A program made the translations under genes and the position numbers. From Nonomuraea gerenzanensis (GTDB lineage Bacteria > Actinomycetota > Actinomycetes > Streptosporangiales > Streptosporangiaceae), in assembly GCF_020215645.1 (NCBI RefSeq), contig NZ_CP084058.1, positions 1,364,001 to 1,428,000 of the forward strand: 64,000 nt of DNA, given 5' to 3'. A model generated the notes under the pieces. The model did no database searches and had not been told where the DNA came from. It saw nothing but the letters and a program-made list of their open reading frames with translations. Positions 60,617 through 64,000 of this stretch are shown one piece after another. Positions within the stretch are counted from its first letter, which is position 1, and the number at the start of each line of letters is the position of its first letter.

Positions 60617-61423
60617 ATGCCACCCTCTCCACAAGGGGACGAGAGGGCGAGCCGGCCACCACTGCTTGAGATCGTCATTCCCGCCTACAACGAGGAACGA
60701 CGACTTCCCGGGGGGCTCCTGCAGCTGTGCGCGAAGCTTGCCCGAATGCCGTTCCCCACCTCTGTCATCGTCGTGGACAACAACAGCACCGACCGCACGG
60801 CCGAGATCGTCAGGAGCTGGCCGCGCGGCCCCGTGCCCGTCCGCCTCGTCCAGTGCGCGACTCCCGGCAAGGGAGCCGCCGTGCGCGCCGGGCTGCTCGG
60901 CACCAGCGCGCCCTTCGTCGGCTTCTGCGACGCCGACATGGCCACCGACCTCGACGCCATCGACGTGGCGCTGGGGCTGCTGCTGTCCGGTGAGCGCGTC
61001 GTGATCGGCTCCAGGGCGCACAGCGGCTCGCACGTCGAGAACCGGCACAGCAAGGTGCGCGAGCTGGGCGCGTTCGGCTTCCGGGCGCTGGCGGGCGTGC
61101 TGGTGCACGGCGTCAGCGACACCCAGTGCGGCTTCAAGTTCTTCGACGGCGTGCTGGCCCGCGACAGCGCCGCGCGGCTGCGCACCCCCGGCTTCGCCTT
61201 CGACGTCGAGCTGCTCGCGCGCTGCGTCGAGCGCGGCTCGACGGTGCGGGAGATCCCCGTGCGCTGGCGTGACATGCCGGGCTCGCGGTTCTCCCCGGCC
61301 AGGCACACGCTCGGCATCGTGCTGGAGCTGGGCCGGATCTGGGTGCGGCTGCACGCCCGGCCACGGCCCGCCCCGGTGCACCCGGCCTGGGAGCCGCCGC
61401 TCGACCCCGTCGGATATCCGTGA
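60617..61423 (+). CDS. Family 2 glycosyltransferase, polyprenyl-phosphate type
   Basis: 268 aa. GT2 fold: EIVIPAYNEERRLPGGL, VIVVDNNSTDRTAEI, and the metal-binding FCDADMATD (DxD). Resembles dolichyl/polyprenyl-phosphate mannose or glucose synthases without the C-terminal membrane part. It would charge a lipid carrier with a sugar in the cytoplasm for use by the GT-C enzymes nearby. The end overlaps the next gene's GTG (GTGA). Confidence 0.87.
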   Translation: MPPSPQGDERASRPPLLEIVIPAYNEERRLPGGLLQLCAKLARMPFPTSVIVVDNNSTDRTAEIVRSWPRGPVPVRLVQCATPGKGAAVRAGLLGTSAPFVGFCDADMATDLDAIDVALGLLLSGERVVIGSRAHSGSHVENRHSKVRELGAFGFRALAGVLVHGVSDTQCGFKFFDGVLARDSAARLRTPGFAFDVELLARCVERGSTVREIPVRWRDMPGSRFSPARHTLGIVLELGRIWVRLHARPRPAPVHPAWEPPLDPVGYP

Positions 61424-62514
61424 AGATCGCTGTCGTCAACTGGCGTGACCCCTGGCACCCCCAGGCCGGCGGCGCCGAGACGTTCGCCTGGGAGGTGGCC
61501 CGCCGCTTCGCGCGGGCGGGTCACCAGGTGTGCTACGTCACGGCGCGCGCGCCCGGGCAGGCCCGGCGCGACAGCGCCGAAGGCGTGCGCTTCGTGCGGA
61601 TGGGCGGGGTCTTCACCGTCTATCCGCTGGTCCTGGGCTGGCTGCTGCTGTACGGGGGCCGCTTCGACGCGGTGCTCGACTGCCAGAACGGCATCCCGTT
61701 CTTCACCCCCTGGGTGCTGCGGCGGCGCACCCGCGTGCTGTGCGTGGTGCACCATGTGCACGACCGGCAGTTCGGAGTGCACCTGCCGGGCTGGCTGGCC
61801 GCGTTCGGCCGGTTCCTGGAGGGGCCCGTGTCGCGGTGGAGCTACCGGCGGCACGCGAGCGTGGCGGTCTCGCCGTCCACGGTGCGGGCCATGCGGGAGC
61901 GGCTCGGCTGGCGCGGCCCGGTGCACATCGTGCCGAACGGGGTGACGATCGCGCAGCCCGGGGACATCGGGAAGAGCCCGGTTCCCCGGCTCGTCTGCCT
62001 CGGGCGGCTCGTCGCGCACAAGCGGGTGCACCTGCTCCTCGACGCCGTGGCCGAGCTGCGCGAGCACCGGCCCGGTCTGGTCGTGGACATCATCGGCCGG
62101 GGGCCGGAGGAGGCGGCGCTGCGTGCCCGGCTGCCCGAGGGCGTGACCCTGCACGGGTACCTGCCGGAGCAGGACAAGGCGCGGCTCGTCGCCCGGGCGT
62201 GGCTGCACGTGAGCGCCTCGCAGGGCGAGGGGTGGGGGCTGAGCGTGCTGGAGGCCGCCGCCCTCGGTGTGCCGACGGTGGCCTTCGACGTGGACGGGCT
62301 GCGCGACGCCGTGCGGCACGGCGAGACGGGCTGGCTGGTGCCGGAGGGCACGGGGCTGGCGAAGGGCCTTGCCTCGGCACTCGACGAGCTGGACCACACT
62401 TATACGGTGAGATGTCGGGAATGGGCCGGACGGTTCTCCTGGGACCGCAGTGCCGAACGCCTCCTCGCGCTGATGCGGGGCGAGGACCCCGGGCCCGGCT
62501 GGGAGGAGCGGTGA
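61420..62514 (+). CDS. Family 4 glycosyltransferase
   Basis: 364 aa from GTG 61420. GT-B fold: MKIAVVNWRDPWHPQAGGAETFAWEVARRFARAGHQV acceptor side; donor side with LVCLGRLVAHKRVHLLLDAV and ASQGEGWGLSVLEAAALGVPTVAFDVDGL (E-x7-E motif). Cytoplasmic glycan-chain enzyme. Coupled to both neighbours by GTGA overlaps. Confidence 0.9.
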   Translation: MKIAVVNWRDPWHPQAGGAETFAWEVARRFARAGHQVCYVTARAPGQARRDSAEGVRFVRMGGVFTVYPLVLGWLLLYGGRFDAVLDCQNGIPFFTPWVLRRRTRVLCVVHHVHDRQFGVHLPGWLAAFGRFLEGPVSRWSYRRHASVAVSPSTVRAMRERLGWRGPVHIVPNGVTIAQPGDIGKSPVPRLVCLGRLVAHKRVHLLLDAVAELREHRPGLVVDIIGRGPEEAALRARLPEGVTLHGYLPEQDKARLVARAWLHVSASQGEGWGLSVLEAAALGVPTVAFDVDGLRDAVRHGETGWLVPEGTGLAKGLASALDELDHTYTVRCREWAGRFSWDRSAERLLALMRGEDPGPGWEER

Positions 62515-64000
62515 CCCTCCTGCCCACCGACAAGCTGGTGGCCGGGCGGCGCACGGGCGCGGGCCGGCCGGTGGGGGAGCCCGCCAGGCGCCGCCTGTGG
62601 CTGCTGCTGTGCTGCCTCGGCTTCGGCCTGCTGGCGTTCACCACCAAGCCGGGCCACCTCATCTCCGACACCAAGATGGACCTGGCGCTCAACCCGGTCG
62701 GCTGGCTGGAACGCGCCGCCCACCTGTGGGACCTGCAGCACTTCGGCCAGCTCCAGAACCAGGTGGCCGGCTACATCTTCCCGATGGGCCCCTTCTTCGC
62801 GCTCGGCGACCTGGCGGGCGTCGCGCCATGGGTGACGCAGCGGCTCTGGCTGACGTTGCTGATGAGCGTGGCCTTCCTCGGCGTGGAGCGGCTGGCCAGG
62901 CAGCTCGGCATCGGCACGCCGGGCACCAGGATCGCCGGGGCGCTGGCGTACGCGCTGGCCCCGCGCACGCTGTCGATCCTCGGCGAGATCTCCATCGAGT
63001 GGCTGCCCGCAGCGATGCTGCCGTGGATCCTCATCCCGCTGCTCACCGCCTCGGAGACCGGCCAGCGGGCCCGCGGCGCCATCCGCTCGGCCCTGGCCGT
63101 GGCGCTGTGCGGCGGCGTCAACGCGGTCGCGGTGCTGGCCGTGCTGGTCGCGCCCGTCCTGTACATCGTGACCAGGCCGTACCCGGTGCCGCGCTGGCGG
63201 CTGCTCGGCTGGTGGTCGGCCGCCGTCGCGGTGGCCACCCTGTTCTGGTCGCTGCCGCTGCTGCTGGTGGGCCGCTACGCCTTCAACTTCCTGCCGTACA
63301 CCGAGACCGCGAGCACCACCACCGCTGTCACCTCGCTCACGAACGTGCTGCGCGGCGCCTCCGACTGGGTGCGTTACCTGCCGCTCAACGGCGTCTTCGA
63401 GCAGCCGCCCGGCTTCGCGATCGCCACCTCGGCCACCATGGTCGTGGTCACCGGCCTGATCGCCGCGCTCGGCCTGGCCGGGCTGTCGCGCAGGGACCTG
63501 CCCGCCAAGGGGTTCGTGGTGGCGATGTTCCTGGTCGGCGTGGTCGCGCTGATCGCCGGGCACGCCGGCGCGCTGGAGCCGGTCGTGGCCGAGCCGGTGC
63601 GCTGGCTGCTCGACGGGCCGCTCGCGCCGCTGCGCAACCTGCGCAAGTTCGACCCCCTGGTGCGGCTCGCGCTCGCCTTCGGCCTGGCCCACCTGCTGGT
63701 CAGGGCCAGGATCCCGGTGCGGACGACCGCCGTGGCGGCCTTCGCCGCCCTCGTGCTGCCCGTCTTCAACCAGGGCCTGGCCGCGCCGGGCGACTTCCAG
63801 CAGATCCCGTCCCACTGGCGGGAGGCGGCCGGCTGGCTCGACCGCAACGCCGGCGACGACGGCGTGCTGGTCGTGCCGGGCGCCAAGTTCGGCGAGTACG
63901 TCTGGGGCCGCCCCATGGACGAGCCCCTGCAGGCCCTGACCACCGCCCGCTGGACCGCCAGGCAGATCACGCCGCCCGGCTCCGTGGGCCTGACCAGGCT
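62511..64000 (+). CDS. aftD: Alpha-(1->3)-arabinofuranosyltransferase AftD-like protein (3' truncated)
   Basis: 496 codons visible, open to the window end. GTG 62511 overlaps the GT4 stop. The N-terminal membrane region matches AftD: KPGHLISDTKMDLALNPVGWLERAAHLWDLQHFGQLQNQVAGYIFPMGPFFALG with the GT-C acidic residues, about ten helices, then an outside part (WREAAGWLDRNAGDDGVLVVPGAKFGEYVWGRP). In mycobacteria AftD adds branched arabinofuranose to arabinan from decaprenyl-phosphoarabinose. The carbohydrate-binding C-terminal half is outside the window. Confidence 0.85.
   Translation, partial: MTLLPTDKLVAGRRTGAGRPVGEPARRRLWLLLCCLGFGLLAFTTKPGHLISDTKMDLALNPVGWLERAAHLWDLQHFGQLQNQVAGYIFPMGPFFALGDLAGVAPWVTQRLWLTLLMSVAFLGVERLARQLGIGTPGTRIAGALAYALAPRTLSILGEISIEWLPAAMLPWILIPLLTASETGQRARGAIRSALAVALCGGVNAVAVLAVLVAPVLYIVTRPYPVPRWRLLGWWSAAVAVATLFWSLPLLLVGRYAFNFLPYTETASTTTAVTSLTNVLRGASDWVRYLPLNGVFEQPPGFAIATSATMVVVTGLIAALGLAGLSRRDLPAKGFVVAMFLVGVVALIAGHAGALEPVVAEPVRWLLDGPLAPLRNLRKFDPLVRLALAFGLAHLLVRARIPVRTTAVAAFAALVLPVFNQGLAAPGDFQQIPSHWREAAGWLDRNAGDDGVLVVPGAKFGEYVWGRPMDEPLQALTTARWTARQITPPGSVGLTR

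Overview
The window is 64 kb of very GC-rich chromosome with strong third-position GC bias, short intergenic gaps, many GTG starts and many ATGA/GTGA gene overlaps. Gene content (actinobacterial prfB-ftsE-ftsX-smpB-ssrA order, NAD-glutamate dehydrogenase of the 180-kDa class, a SARP regulator, an AftD-type arabinosyltransferase, leaderless -10/start spacing at many genes) points to a filamentous actinomycete, most likely Streptosporangiales (a Nonomuraea/Streptosporangium-like organism). The taxon is an inference from gene content, not from a marker gene comparison. The window is mostly housekeeping and envelope-related chromosome; I see no phage, insertion sequence, CRISPR array, rRNA or tRNA.

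Region by region. 1-4.4 kb: end of a SIS-domain sugar-phosphate protein, then PTS EIIB, EIIA, HPr and Enzyme I, then a NagZ-like lipoprotein, together a plausible N-acetylglucosamine recovery cluster (no EIIC in view). 4.4-8.7 kb: an orphan ATP synthase subunit a gene and three unrelated HAD hydrolases around a DUF6912-like and a DUF2690-like gene. 8.7-12.1 kb: a MecA_N-type penicillin-binding protein divergent from a LysR regulator and a serine beta-lactamase-like protein, resembling a beta-lactam sensing locus. 12.2-17.9 kb: acetoacetyl-CoA synthetase, an unusual NmrA/quinone-oxidoreductase fusion with a divergent AraC regulator, and an L,D-transpeptidase. 17.9-24.4 kb: an internally deleted FAD oxidase, a NuoF/ferredoxin plus haem-membrane reductase pair, a DUF4142/DUF1996 secreted pair with a Q/N-rich segment, and a divergent ECF sigma/zinc anti-sigma pair. 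24.4-32 kb: tryptophan dioxygenase, NAD-GDH, an HTH/Clp-N pair, a lipoprotein.

32-38.3 kb: prfB, ftsE, ftsX, smpB, a PBP-like lipoprotein that has lost all three catalytic motifs, and the tmRNA gene (tag ANSKSTVAARDSLALAA). 38.4-43 kb: a YbaB/WXG-like/membrane-protein cassette of type VII-secretion flavour, followed by an ExbB/MotA-like plus ExbD/TolR-like gene pair, my best candidate for an undescribed system, and a PI-PLC/GDPD-like secreted enzyme. 43-50.4 kb: a DJ-1/AraC regulator, a Ser/Thr kinase directly followed by a SARP-NB-ARC-TPR regulator (AfsK/AfsR-like), a lipoprotein and an OmpA-domain protein. 50.4-56.9 kb: HtrA-like protease, FadD-like ligase, a low-complexity membrane protein and a double-domain acyl-CoA dehydrogenase; the ligase and dehydrogenase share an AGAAT-N3-ATTCT operator. 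56.9-64 kb: envelope glycan genes (two polytopic membrane proteins, DUF2613-like micro-ORF, GT2, GT4, and a 3'-truncated aftD).

Two window-wide patterns: many promoters place a TANNNT -10 box 6-9 nt before the start codon (leaderless transcripts), and several gene 3' ends carry short tandem duplications that include the stop codon (smpB, the Clp-N gene, the PI-PLC-like gene, and probably the former end of the NmrA domain).
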